Positions 34,231-43,212 of a stretch of 60,184 nt of DNA are shown here, piece by piece. A program made the translations under genes and the position numbers. Source of the DNA: Balneolaceae bacterium (GTDB lineage: Bacteria > Bacteroidota > Rhodothermia > Balneolales > Balneolaceae); NCBI GenBank assembly GCA_009711805.1, contig VEMX01000026.1, positions 1 to 60,184 of the forward strand, read 5' to 3'. The notes beneath the pieces were generated by a model that was given only the letters and a program-made list of their open reading frames with translations, had not been told where the DNA came from and searched no databases. The number at the start of each line of letters is the position of its first letter. Position 1 is the first letter of the stretch.

Positions 34231-36180
34231 TCATCCACAACTGTCGCAGCAAGTGTGGGCTTCTTTTTCAGTTTCCTCCTGTGAATCCGTGAAGTTGAAT
34301 ATAGAAAAGAAGCCATCGCCGGAGTATTTACCTTGTATGCGTATGGCATTGACAATAGCGATGAGAGCCACTCCCACATCGGCAAAAATAGCCGCCCACA
34401 TATTGGCTAAACCAAAGGCAGCCAGAATCATGATGAATACTTTAATCCCAAGAGCAAAGCTTATGTTCTGCCATACAATACGGTGTGTATACCGGGAAAT
34501 ATCTATAGCTAATGAGATTTTTGAAGGCTGATCGGCTTGTATAACTACATCGGCAGTTTCTACCGTAGCGTCCGAACCAATACCCCCCATAGCTATACCC
34601 ACATCGGCCAGGGTAATCACCGGGGCATCATTTACTCCATCCCCCACAAAACCGATGATCTTTTCTTTCCCAATCGCCTCATTTACAATGCGATATTTGT
34701 CATCCGGAAGCAAACCGCCATGGGCTTCATCTACTCCCAGTGTATTTCCAATAAAGGAAACTACTTCCTGATTATCACCGGAAAGCATGACCAATTTTCC
34801 TACCCCCTGTCTTCGTAATTCTTTAATGGCAGATACACTATCCTCTTTGAGCTGATCAGAAATACTGACAGTCCCCGTGTGTTTCCCTTCAACAGAAAGA
34901 TATACCAAAGTATTGATAGCTGTATCGCCTGCATCCATCACCTCTATCTTATGATCTTCAAGAAGTTCCCTGTTTCCAACCAACACCTCTTTTTTGGCAA
35001 TCTGTCCGCTCAGCCCTTTTCCTGAAATTTCCTGCTGATTGTCCGCTTCATACCGATTCTGTCCATTGGCATACTTCAGAATTGCTTTTGCTATAGGATG
35101 GGTAGAATCCCGTTCCAGGGCGGCTACATAAGAGAGTACCTCATTTTCGTTCATTCCATTGTGCGCCATCACCTTTTGCACCTCAAATACTCCCTTTGTC
35201 ATAGTTCCTGTTTTATCCATATACAGGGTTTTCATCCGGCGAAGGCGATCCAGGAAATCGGAGCCTTTAAACAAGATGCCATTGCGGGAAGCAGCCCCTA
35301 TTCCTCCAAAGTACCCCAGGGGAACAGATATAACCAAGCCACATGGACAGGAGACAACCAAGAAGATTAATGCCCGATAAAACCAATCCTGAAACACATA
35401 ATTTTCAACAACCAGCCATGGGAGAAAGGTCACCCCTACTGCCAGCCATACCACTACCGGAGTGTACACCCTGGCCAATCGACTGATAAAACGCTGGGTT
35501 GGGGCTTTTCGCTTTGCTGCGTCCTGCACCATCTCTAAAATGCCGGATAGCTTAGTGTCTTCAAATGCTGCTGTTACCCGGATTCGAACCGGGCGATCTT
35601 CATTAATATACCCAGCCCATACCTCTCCGTTTTCCCGGATAGTAGCCGGTTTCGACTCTCCGGTCAGAGCTGATGTATTAAAAGAAGCCCGTTCTGAAAT
35701 CAGCACTCCATCCAGTGGTACCTTTTCTCCGGGGCGTACTTTGATGATTTCTTCCGTCTTTACCTCAGAAGGGTGTACTTCAATAGTGTCTCCATTCCTT
35801 TCGACCAAAGCTCGGTCTGGCTGCTCATCAATCAGTTTCTTGATGGAATGGCGAGCTCTGTGGACGGCTCCGTGCTGGGCGTATTCGCCAATCATATAGA
35901 ACAGCATCACGGCTACCCCTTCGGCATACTCCCCGATAGCAAAAGCCCCGATAGTAGCAATTCCCATCAGGAAGAATTCGCTGTACAGGTTTCCTTTTTT
36001 AAGTGATTGATAGGCTTTTATCCAAACGGGGCCTCCCACAGCCAGGTAAGAAATACCATAAAATACCAGATACACATACTGGCTGCCGGTAAAAGTCCAC
36101 ACATGCTCTACAAGAAGTGCCATTGTAAGTGCAATAGCACTGATTACCACTTCTTTATATTTTTTCAGGAATACCTTCAT
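34231..36180 (-). CDS. P1B-type metal ATPase, zinc/cadmium (ZntA/CadA) type
   Basis: 649 residues from the ATG at 36180; a TTG at 36231 would add 17. Transmembrane CPC motif in VVSCPCGLVISVPLGYFGG, phosphorylation site DKTGTMTKG, STHPIA (HP locus) and GDGVNDAPVITLADVGIAMG. The last helices contain LGIK and ADVGVALIAIVNAIR, the Lys and Asp typical of PIB-2 zinc/cadmium/lead pumps. It has no N-terminal metal-binding domain; instead the protein ends HTCCDSCG, a probable metal-binding tail. Exports toxic divalent metals from the cytoplasm. Confidence 0.9.
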   Translation of the reverse strand: MKVFLKKYKEVVISAIALTMALLVEHVWTFTGSQYVYLVFYGISYLAVGGPVWIKAYQSLKKGNLYSEFFLMGIATIGAFAIGEYAEGVAVMLFYMIGEYAQHGAVHRARHSIKKLIDEQPDRALVERNGDTIEVHPSEVKTEEIIKVRPGEKVPLDGVLISERASFNTSALTGESKPATIRENGEVWAGYINEDRPVRIRVTAAFEDTKLSGILEMVQDAAKRKAPTQRFISRLARVYTPVVVWLAVGVTFLPWLVVENYVFQDWFYRALIFLVVSCPCGLVISVPLGYFGGIGAASRNGILFKGSDFLDRLRRMKTLYMDKTGTMTKGVFEVQKVMAHNGMNENEVLSYVAALERDSTHPIAKAILKYANGQNRYEADNQQEISGKGLSGQIAKKEVLVGNRELLEDHKIEVMDAGDTAINTLVYLSVEGKHTGTVSISDQLKEDSVSAIKELRRQGVGKLVMLSGDNQEVVSFIGNTLGVDEAHGGLLPDDKYRIVNEAIGKEKIIGFVGDGVNDAPVITLADVGIAMGGIGSDATVETADVVIQADQPSKISLAIDISRYTHRIVWQNISFALGIKVFIMILAAFGLANMWAAIFADVGVALIAIVNAIRIQGKYSGDGFFSIFNFTDSQEETEKEAHTCCDSCG

Positions 36181-36231
36181 CTGACTGCAATGTTCATATC
36201 CAGTTGGCGTTATGCCGGATGGTTTTTTCAA

Positions 36232-36825
36232 AATTCACCCCCAAAGTAATGGGATTGACAATAAAGCAATTACACTTTTGTGTAAATATGATGCAGGATT
36301 TTGTAGGATTGGTTATATGGCGGAAGATCTCTTATGCAGACTAACGTCCTTTTTTGTGTAAAAAAAGATGGTACCTCTTTATTTGCTCTCAAATGAAGAT
36401 TCAGATCCGGAGCATTCGGGATCGACAGGGATAAAGAGGAGACTATTCGTTAAAAAAGCATCAGTCCATATTGATCTTTACACCATTTACACTATTCCCA
36501 TCGAGGTGATGTTAATAAGCCCCGGATGCAATCAGGGGTACAGAAACCACCGAAAGCGAACCTTCGCCCGGGAGGTGATAACCCATTCTTTCTTCCGAAG
36601 CATGGGCTATTGTTTTTTTGAAGTTGGATGCCGATATACTGTATGGGAGCAGATCATAAGAAGCTTCATCAGGAGTACCTTCTGAATGACCATTGCAGGG
36701 GAATAGAATATATCTGAGAATCCAATGCGTTGATTTAGGGGTATGCAAGCCAAAGAAGAGTCTCGCAAATCCCGATCATTCGGGGACAAGGAGGAGAGTA
36801 TTCTTCAAAATAAAAGATCTGGGCT
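36232..36825. other. Intergenic region with REP-like repeat
   Basis: No supported gene. Contains the palindrome CCCCGGATGCAATCAGGGG (36520-36538) followed by CCACCGAAAGCGAACCTTCG, closely matching the unit at 50663-50710. The rest is featureless. Confidence 0.6.
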
Positions 36826-37392
36826 TTATAGTTTATCAATGGAAATACGCTTGTTTTCCTTGATTTCTTTAAAGTGTGAAGGTGACAGCCCCGTCTCCTT
36901 TTTAAACTGGCGTGAGAAATGTTGCTGACTACTGTATCCCAGTTCATAGGCAATCTCGGTAAGGTTTTGCTCCCCATATACAATTAGTTCTTTGGCCCGT
37001 TCTATTTTTTGGAGGATGTAATATCGTTCAATCGATTTTCCTTCCACATTCGAAAATAGACGGCTAAGATATTGATAGTCTTTATTAATCTTCCCTGCAA
37101 GATAATCCGATAAGTTTCCCTTCAGTTCCTGGTCTGTCCGTATTAATTTTATAATGAGCTGTTTTACCTGTTCCACAATACGGCTGCCTTGGTCGTTAAT
37201 TAACTCGAAACCGTTGTTTCGTACTACATCCATCAGGCGACCGTATTCGGCATTGGAGAGCGGCTGCTCCAGGGTCAGTTCCCCAAGTTCAATCTTCCGA
37301 ATATCGAAATCAGCTTTCAATAGTTTTTCTTCCAATACCTCAGCACAGTGGCTGCATACCATATTTTTTATATAGAAGTGTTGTTCACCCAT
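36826..37392 (-). CDS. AraC-family regulator with N-terminal heavy-metal-associated-like domain
   Basis: 188 residues. The first about 70 residues resemble an HMA metal-binding fold with MVCSHC (Cys13, Cys16) as the binding loop; the last 100 form an AraC HTH pair (YLSRLFSNVEGKSIERYYILQKIERA ... TEIAYELGYSSQQHFSRQFKKETGLSPSHFK). It is a one-protein metal sensor and activator. Likely targets are the neighbouring ATPase gene or the thioredoxin and outer-membrane genes upstream. This fusion is recurrent in Bacteroidota but rarely studied. Confidence 0.85.
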   Translation of the reverse strand: MGEQHFYIKNMVCSHCAEVLEEKLLKADFDIRKIELGELTLEQPLSNAEYGRLMDVVRNNGFELINDQGSRIVEQVKQLIIKLIRTDQELKGNLSDYLAGKINKDYQYLSRLFSNVEGKSIERYYILQKIERAKELIVYGEQNLTEIAYELGYSSQQHFSRQFKKETGLSPSHFKEIKENKRISIDKL

Positions 37393-37633
37393 GGCTACTA
37401 ACTAACATCTGTTTATAATCCAACATTCATACATCCTGCGGTGTGTACCGAGGTGTTGACAGGGAAGATATCAAATAATGCGGAGGATGTTAGAGAAGTT
37501 GGGTAAGAATCTGCTTCGAAAGACGGGAGTGAAAGATGAGGGACGGGAAATGATATACGTGGTATTGAAATTCCAGCCCTCAAAACAAAGATAGGCAGAG
37601 TATGCATACTGAATAGTCGTCTTAATAGCACTG

Positions 37634-38152
37634 CTACTGTCTGCTATATTCTTCAAACGTTTTGTTTTCATAGGCATTAGTGTAGATGTATCGCAAAAGA
37701 GTCATCAATTCTTCTGTTTCCATATAACCGGGCTTATTCCCGATCACTTTCCCTTTTTCATCCAGGAAAATAAAGGTAGGGGTAGCATACATATTCATGT
37801 ACTTACTGAATGCCTTGAAACTCATTTCTTTTTGCTGATATGTCAGTTTTTGATCAGACTCAATGTCCATCCGTACTGGATAAAACTTTGTCCTCATTAT
37901 ATCCTGAACATCCTGATCAGGAAATACTTTTTTCTTCATTTTCTTACACACCGAGCACCAGTCCGCCTCCATAAACAGCATTACTTTCTTGTTATGGTCT
38001 TTAGCCAGCTCAATGGCATCATTAAATGAATACCATTCAATATCTTCTTTTTTGTAAGCTTGTTGTGCATATACAAACGCTGACCCCACCAGCATGTACA
38101 CAAAAATAATAGCTAAAAAAATGACTTGATGTCTGAGGGGATTTTTCATCAT
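37634..38152 (-). CDS. Exported thioredoxin-fold protein
   Basis: 172 residues. The ATG at 38152 is preferred because AGAAGG lies 6 bases upstream; an ATG at 38173 is also in frame. Signal peptide ending FVYAQ, then a DsbD-gamma/thioredoxin-like domain with ADWCSVCKKM (redox pair CSVC) and cis-proline ATPTF. Probably reduces or isomerises disulfides in the periplasm, perhaps of the CSCGG-bearing outer-membrane protein encoded just before it. Confidence 0.85.
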   Translation of the reverse strand: MMKNPLRHQVIFLAIIFVYMLVGSAFVYAQQAYKKEDIEWYSFNDAIELAKDHNKKVMLFMEADWCSVCKKMKKKVFPDQDVQDIMRTKFYPVRMDIESDQKLTYQQKEMSFKAFSKYMNMYATPTFIFLDEKGKVIGNKPGYMETEELMTLLRYIYTNAYENKTFEEYSRQ

Positions 38153-38176
38153 GTTGTACCTTCTTTCATTCATTTG

Positions 38177-39211
38177 TCAGTTCGATCCTGGGATCCCATA
38201 GCTAAAACCGCTGTCTGCTTTATCCAGGCTAAAGAATAAAGATCCGGAAATAATATATGCAGTGGTTGGTTGGGTTCCTTCCAGCTTTTGGTAAAACGGT
38301 ATTTCTGCATTAAGCTGTACATTCAGGCGATCAAACAACTGATAACCAATACCAGGCCTTAGACTGAGCCACTCGCCTCCGGTATTCGGCAGGTCGGTTC
38401 CATTTCTTTCGTCAGAAGTAGTATGCCGGTATTTCATCACGGCATTATATGACAACCGGCCCCAGATACCGCCTGCTGCACCCAGGCTGGTTACAAATTC
38501 GTTCCCAAATTTATAGTTATCGGATTCATTAAAACGTTCGTTTGTACCGGTAAACCGATAACTGCTATTCAAGTACACATTTACATTCGTTTCTCTTAGT
38601 ACCCTGGATATATATAGCCATCCTATTCCATCCCAGGCACCCGTTCCGGGCTGCATATCCGCATTTAAAGCCAGTCCATTGTTTGTAAGTGAAGTGGTCC
38701 CAAATGGGATTTTGGTACCAGCCCCTACACTTAACTGAAATGGATTCCATAGTGATTGATTCAGCAAGTTGTATTTCAGCAATACCAAACCATCCCCAAA
38801 ACCGCTGGTTTCCAGTGTTTCGGAACCGGATGGATTTAGTAGCCCTGAGGTTCTGCTTTTATTGATAAAACTGAAAGTGGAACTGAGGGTCAGATAATCT
38901 GTTATTCCATAATTTACTTCAAACAATGCCGTCGTAGAAGTTCTTTGCTGATTTCTGTCCTGAAGCTCCTCCGTTCCGGTATACAAATTGGATATATCAT
39001 TGTATTCCATGGTTAAACCAACGACAAGGTTACCCTCTGAAACCGTAGTCAACGACTGCGAACTAATAAGAGGAGCACCTCCACAACTACAGGTTTGAGC
39101 CGTTAATTGCACGGGAATTATAAGTAATACTATAACCGCAATTGGGAGAGAAAGAAATATGCTCTGCAAGCCTGTGGGTATTCTTAAATAATTATTCATG
39201 GCTGAAGACAT
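38177..39211 (-). CDS. Putative outer-membrane beta-barrel protein with CSCGG motif
   Basis: 344 residues with a signal peptide ending LTAQ followed at once by TCSCGGAPLISSQ, then amphipathic strands typical of transporter-type barrels (MetA-pathway/phenol family look). The N-terminal cysteine pair may bind metal or be the substrate of the thioredoxin-like protein encoded 24 bases downstream. With the HMA-AraC regulator and metal ATPase nearby, a role in metal export or sensing is plausible. Confidence 0.65.
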   Translation of the reverse strand: MSSAMNNYLRIPTGLQSIFLSLPIAVIVLLIIPVQLTAQTCSCGGAPLISSQSLTTVSEGNLVVGLTMEYNDISNLYTGTEELQDRNQQRTSTTALFEVNYGITDYLTLSSTFSFINKSRTSGLLNPSGSETLETSGFGDGLVLLKYNLLNQSLWNPFQLSVGAGTKIPFGTTSLTNNGLALNADMQPGTGAWDGIGWLYISRVLRETNVNVYLNSSYRFTGTNERFNESDNYKFGNEFVTSLGAAGGIWGRLSYNAVMKYRHTTSDERNGTDLPNTGGEWLSLRPGIGYQLFDRLNVQLNAEIPFYQKLEGTQPTTAYIISGSLFFSLDKADSGFSYGIPGSN

Positions 39212-39412
39212 CTGTTAACAATCTGCCTTTTGTTCTATACTGCGTTCAAATTCAAGGTGCTTCTCACATCAACAGACGGTTTACAAAACAAGAATCTTAC
39301 CAAATACCGCCAATTATTTTTTTCGTAAGATCCAATTTGCACATCACATCTGTATATATACATAGCCTGCGGCTTGAAAGTATTATAATCAACATCTGGA
39401 TATTGTGATATT

Positions 39413-40540
39413 ATGTATTTAAAACAAACTATTCTCCTGATTTCATGTTTACCATTAGTCATAAGTTGTGCACGATCAACTTCAACTGATAATGATAATG
39501 AACGAGAACCTGTAGAATCGGATTGGCTCATAGCTGACCATGAAGTAATAGATGGCGGCCCCGGAAAAGATGGCATCCCTTCTATTGATGACCCTGTATT
39601 TTCTCCTGCCCACACCGTTGATTATGTTCAGGATGAACGGCTCATTATAGGAGTTAAAATAGGAGATGAAATAAAAGCATACACTCACCAGGTGCTCGAC
39701 TGGCATGAAGTAGTAAATGATCATATGGGAAATTTTCATTACTCTCTTACCTATTGTCCGCTTACCGGAACAGGTATAGCCTGGGATCGAACAATAGATG
39801 GTAAAGTGACAGAGTTTGGTGTCTCAGGTTTGTTATACAGAAACAATCTGATTGCTTACGACCGTAATACCGAAACGAACTGGTCACAAATGCAAATCCG
39901 GGCCGTAAATGGGCCTCTTTCAGGGGAACGGCTCCCAACCTTTCATACCGTAGAAACAACCTGGGAAACATGGAAGGAAATGTATCCTAATTCCCAGGTT
40001 ATTACTACTAAAACCGGATATAGCCGCCCTTATAATGACTATGCCTATGGCAGATTATACCTCACCAATCACGACTATACTTTGTTTTCCATTAAGCATG
40101 AAAACGATCGCCTCCCCAACAAAACCCTGGTTCATGCTGCTCTTATCGGAGGAGAAGTTGCTTCGGACAAAGCGGATGTACGTGTATACCCTATCAATGA
40201 AATGAGTGATAGTATTCGGGTCATCAATGAGACTTACAGCAGCAAGAAACTTGTAGCAGCAGGAAGCGCCAGTGATCATTTTACGGTAAGCTTTTATCGA
40301 ACGCTGGATGATGGTACAATACTTCATTTTGAACCTATACAAGGAGGATTGCCCGTTATTATGAAAGATCAGGAAGGCAACAGCTGGAATATTTTCGGAG
40401 AAGCCGTTAACGGCCCCCGAACCGGAGAAAAGCTTAACTCTACCACATCCTATAATGGATATTGGTTTGCCATTGCAGACTTCTACCCCCTTGCATGTAT
40501 TCACCCCCAAGCCGAATGTACTGATCTTATTGACAAATAA
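39413..40540 (+). CDS. DUF3179-domain lipoprotein
   Basis: 375 residues with a lipobox (PLVISC). The domain shows GDEIKAYTHQVLDWHEVVND, YCPLTGTGIAWDR, GVSGLLYRNNLIAYDR and WSQMQIRAVNGP, diagnostic of DUF3179. Function unknown; the conserved Cys/His residues hint at a redox or metal role. Monocistronic. Confidence 0.88.
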   Translation: MYLKQTILLISCLPLVISCARSTSTDNDNEREPVESDWLIADHEVIDGGPGKDGIPSIDDPVFSPAHTVDYVQDERLIIGVKIGDEIKAYTHQVLDWHEVVNDHMGNFHYSLTYCPLTGTGIAWDRTIDGKVTEFGVSGLLYRNNLIAYDRNTETNWSQMQIRAVNGPLSGERLPTFHTVETTWETWKEMYPNSQVITTKTGYSRPYNDYAYGRLYLTNHDYTLFSIKHENDRLPNKTLVHAALIGGEVASDKADVRVYPINEMSDSIRVINETYSSKKLVAAGSASDHFTVSFYRTLDDGTILHFEPIQGGLPVIMKDQEGNSWNIFGEAVNGPRTGEKLNSTTSYNGYWFAIADFYPLACIHPQAECTDLIDK

Positions 40541-40897
40541 AAGTGTATGAATACCACTGTGCATGACCTTATTTTGATTCCTAAAAAGGATGTCAGTGCG
40601 GTCGTTGTCAGGCTCAGCCCGGATTATTCACCAAGAAATTTAATCGTACGCAAGGCGAAGTGGAAATGGGAACGGAAGGGTACTGTGGTACCCTGAGTAC
40701 CCCAATTTTCACTTGAACGCAGCGTACGGGGAAATTTCGCCGCCTAATCCGTACCTCAAAATTGGGTTATTACATAAAGCAATTCACCGATAATATATTC
40801 AAGTATATAGATCGCCATTTTGCATCCATTCGTGAATAATTCGGGTTAGCATTCTATTGGTTAACAGAACTATATCCATCAAATATGTATTATAGCT
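40541..40897. other. Intergenic region dominated by a long imperfect inverted repeat
   Basis: Apart from the hairpin at 40634-40740 and promoter DNA for the next gene, nothing is seen. Confidence 0.6.
40634..40740. repeat. Long imperfect inverted repeat (possible MITE or REP element)
   Basis: Arms of about 36 bases, 40634-40670 and 40700-40740, share GAAATTT, GTACGC/GCGTAC, AAGTG/CACTT and CCCA/TGGG in mirrored order. The centre contains GGGTAC-TGT-GGTACCC. The whole would fold into a long stem. No transposase. Confidence 0.65.
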
Positions 40898-41458
40898 ATG
40901 GCATTTATTGATATTATTGAACCAGAAGAAGCAACGGGAAAATTAAACGAAATTTACGAAGAGCTTACCAAATCACGAGGCAAGCTGGCTACCGTTCATA
41001 AGCTTCAAAGCCTGAATCCTGATACCATCGTTGCCCATATGGATTTATATATGTCCATCATGTTTAGTAAATCCCCTTTAAAACGGGCACAGCGAGAGAT
41101 GATAGCCGTGGTTGTGTCTGCCGCCAACAATTGTGACTACTGCCAGATGCATCACAGCGAAGCCCTGAACCACTACTGGAAAAATGACGACAAGGTGAAA
41201 ACCCTTCGTACCGATTTTCGTCAACTTGAACTCAGCACAACGGATCTGCAGCTTTGTAAATTAGCTGAGCAACTAACCCTGAAAGCCGATCAAATAGAGG
41301 AAGCTGTTCATATAGAACCTCTGAAAAAAGCCGGCCTATCTGACCGGGGCATACTGGATACCGTACTGGTGATAAGCTACTTTAATTTCGTAAACCGTAT
41401 GATTCTGGGCCTGGGCGTTGAAACCAACAAAGAAGAAATGCAGGGATATAAATATTGA
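40898..41458 (+). CDS. AhpD-like carboxymuconolactone-decarboxylase-family peroxidase-related protein
   Basis: 186 residues, all-helical AhpD fold. The catalytic motif is NNCDYCQMHHSEAL (Cys79, Cys82, His86), as in the uncharacterised peroxidase-related family. Likely an alkyl hydroperoxidase-type antioxidant. Single gene. Confidence 0.88.
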   Translation: MAFIDIIEPEEATGKLNEIYEELTKSRGKLATVHKLQSLNPDTIVAHMDLYMSIMFSKSPLKRAQREMIAVVVSAANNCDYCQMHHSEALNHYWKNDDKVKTLRTDFRQLELSTTDLQLCKLAEQLTLKADQIEEAVHIEPLKKAGLSDRGILDTVLVISYFNFVNRMILGLGVETNKEEMQGYKY

Positions 41459-41570
41459 CAGGCTTCCAGTCAGTATAGCAAAGAACCAACAGGTCCATAT
41501 AAAAAATATGAGCTAGTGTGTGTAATGAGGTCCCCATTTTCTGACCCCGTAGCCGAAATCACCTCTAAAG

Positions 41571-41684
41571 GGGTTGTCTTCGGCACGCGAGGAGCCCAAA
41601 TCTTAAATAAGACCCGGTTCGTTACCGACGCGGTGATCTTCCAAAATATGGTTGGGATATCCATCAACGTTGATCCTGTAAGTT
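41571..41684. repeat. 114-base direct repeat, copy 1
   Basis: Begins GTCTTCGGCACGCGAGGAGC and ends near CATCAACGTTGATCC. A second copy with few differences lies 303 bases downstream. Confidence 0.85.
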
Positions 41685-41873
41685 ACCGTAGCCCTCCGGG
41701 TCTTTTCGGTCTTGAGTGGAGAAGGTGCTTCAAGCTGTAATAGGATAATAGCTTTTATCTTTCACCTCACCTAAATCCTCTCCTGGAGGAGAGGACTTGC
41801 TGGGTAACCAATAGATTGTTTACTCACTGTTGAGGTTTTGGGGCTTATTGGAAAGCCCTCTTCTTTCCCCATG

Positions 41874-41987
41874 GGGATGTCTTCGGCACGCGAGGAGCCC
41901 AAATCTTAAATAAGACCCGGTTCGTTACCGACGCGGCGATCTCCCGAAATATGGTTGGGATATCCATCAACGCTGATCCCGTTAGTT
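41874..41987. repeat. 114-base direct repeat, copy 2
   Basis: Near-identical to 41571-41684 (for example CGACGCGGCGATC versus CGACGCGGTGATC). It abuts the start of the larger duplicated segment at 42001. Confidence 0.85.
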
Positions 41988-42000
41988 CCCACAGACAAAG

Positions 42001-42321
42001 AGACTGCCACGGGCTGGTTCGCCGGGCTCACGCAACCCTCGCAGAGGAAGGCTTTTTATTAATTTTCCCCTTTTGCCCTTTAAACAACGCGTCATTCAGA
42101 GGCGAATGCCGATGAATCTTCTTATGATCTACCCCGATTTGTATTCCTTTTTAGCCATATGGCCTTAACGTGGAGATGGGGCGTTTGTTATTTTTGCACG
42201 TAGAGTTGCTTTCCAAAAAAGCCCCTTCACTCTAAACAACCAAAAAAATATCAGGAATAATACAGAGCCAGGGAAAGCAGAATTAAGGTCAAAGCAGAAG
42301 CAAAGGTTCGTACACAGTTTA
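42001..42321. repeat. Segmental duplication, copy A
   Basis: Almost identical over about 320 bases to 46725-47043, from AGACTGCCACGGGCTGG to CAAAGGTTCGTA. It brings along the last codons of the DUF1772 gene. A more divergent third relative is at about 26857-27060. Confidence 0.9.
42251..42318 (-). pseudogene. 3' tail of a duplicated DUF1772 gene
   Basis: Translates to the end of the 46973-47458 protein (RTFASALTLILLSLALYYS then stop) with no start or upstream coding part. It is a fragment carried by the segmental duplication. Confidence 0.85.
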
Positions 42322-42423
42322 TACACTAAATCTAACGGAGCGGAAGGTCCTTAGAGGCATTCCCAACGGAGACCTTGGAACGAGCTTAAGTCATTACGCA
42401 ACCAGACTAAAATCAATCTGGTT

Positions 42424-43212
42424 TTAGCTTAGCAGAGCAGCACTAACCTGTTTAATAAATGTCTGCAGCCTCACTTTGGCATTGATTTGTAAATCATTGA
42501 TCGGAAATACAGCTCCCTTCCAGTTTTCGGATACTTCCCATCGTCCCCATTCCAATGCGGGAAGGTTTTTGTAATTAAAAGAGGTGCCATTCAAGCCATA
42601 TCCGGAATAGTATAAATATGCCTCATTCACCATAGGATCTTTCATAGCCAAGCCAAAACCAAGTCCCCGTTTGGTATTTGGTTCCACATAAATACCAGTG
42701 TCAAAATGATGCGGCCATATTCTGATTTCCCCGTCCGCCATTACATGGCTTTTCATCCACAGACAGGCATCATTCGCCAAACTTCTGATGGTTTCCCAAT
42801 CTCTAATTTCTTTGTCCGACCAAGATTTAAAGGGAGAATTAATGAAGTCATATTTCGGGATCTCATAATGCATTTTCTCCAGAAAGCCTACCTTCTTAAG
42901 TCCTGCTTCCGGCAAGAATTCCGCAATCTTTTCTTCCAGTTCATCATTAGTTCTATCCCTAACAGAGATTTCGAATACGCTTATTCTATTCTCGTTAATC
43001 AGCTGAAACTCAAAAGCTCCAACATGTAGCGCCAAACAGTATTGATGCTTTCCTGCCTCGGCCCACCGTCCGTACAAACGGCGGCTCAGTAAATCAAAAT
43101 AGAAATTTGTATGGCTGTCATCATCCCTTTTGGGAATAAACGTTCGGTTAAATTTTGCAATGATTTGCGACAATACATGTATTTCCCGATCGATTTTATT
43201 GTATGCCTGCAT
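42424..43212 (-). CDS. Uncharacterised protein, DUF5996-like
   Basis: 262 residues, soluble, no signal peptide. The C-terminal half has GEIRIWPHHFDTGIY and GLGFGLAMKDPMVNEAYLYYSGYG, which resemble the DUF5996 pattern. The start overlaps the end of the Rieske/glutamate-synthase-like gene by 17 bases, so the two are probably made together and may act in one pathway. Function unknown. Confidence 0.65.
   Translation of the reverse strand: MQAYNKIDREIHVLSQIIAKFNRTFIPKRDDDSHTNFYFDLLSRRLYGRWAEAGKHQYCLALHVGAFEFQLINENRISVFEISVRDRTNDELEEKIAEFLPEAGLKKVGFLEKMHYEIPKYDFINSPFKSWSDKEIRDWETIRSLANDACLWMKSHVMADGEIRIWPHHFDTGIYVEPNTKRGLGFGLAMKDPMVNEAYLYYSGYGLNGTSFNYKNLPALEWGRWEVSENWKGAVFPINDLQINAKVRLQTFIKQVSAALLS

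Larger units (their letters stand above)
41459..42423. other. 1-kb repeat-rich intergenic region
   Basis: Holds a REP palindrome (near 41776-41795), two copies of a 114-base direct repeat, and a 0.32-kb segment duplicated from the DUF1772 locus. Near 42360-42390 lies a TTCCCAACG/GGAACGAG word also present near 27094. No intact gene. Confidence 0.75.
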
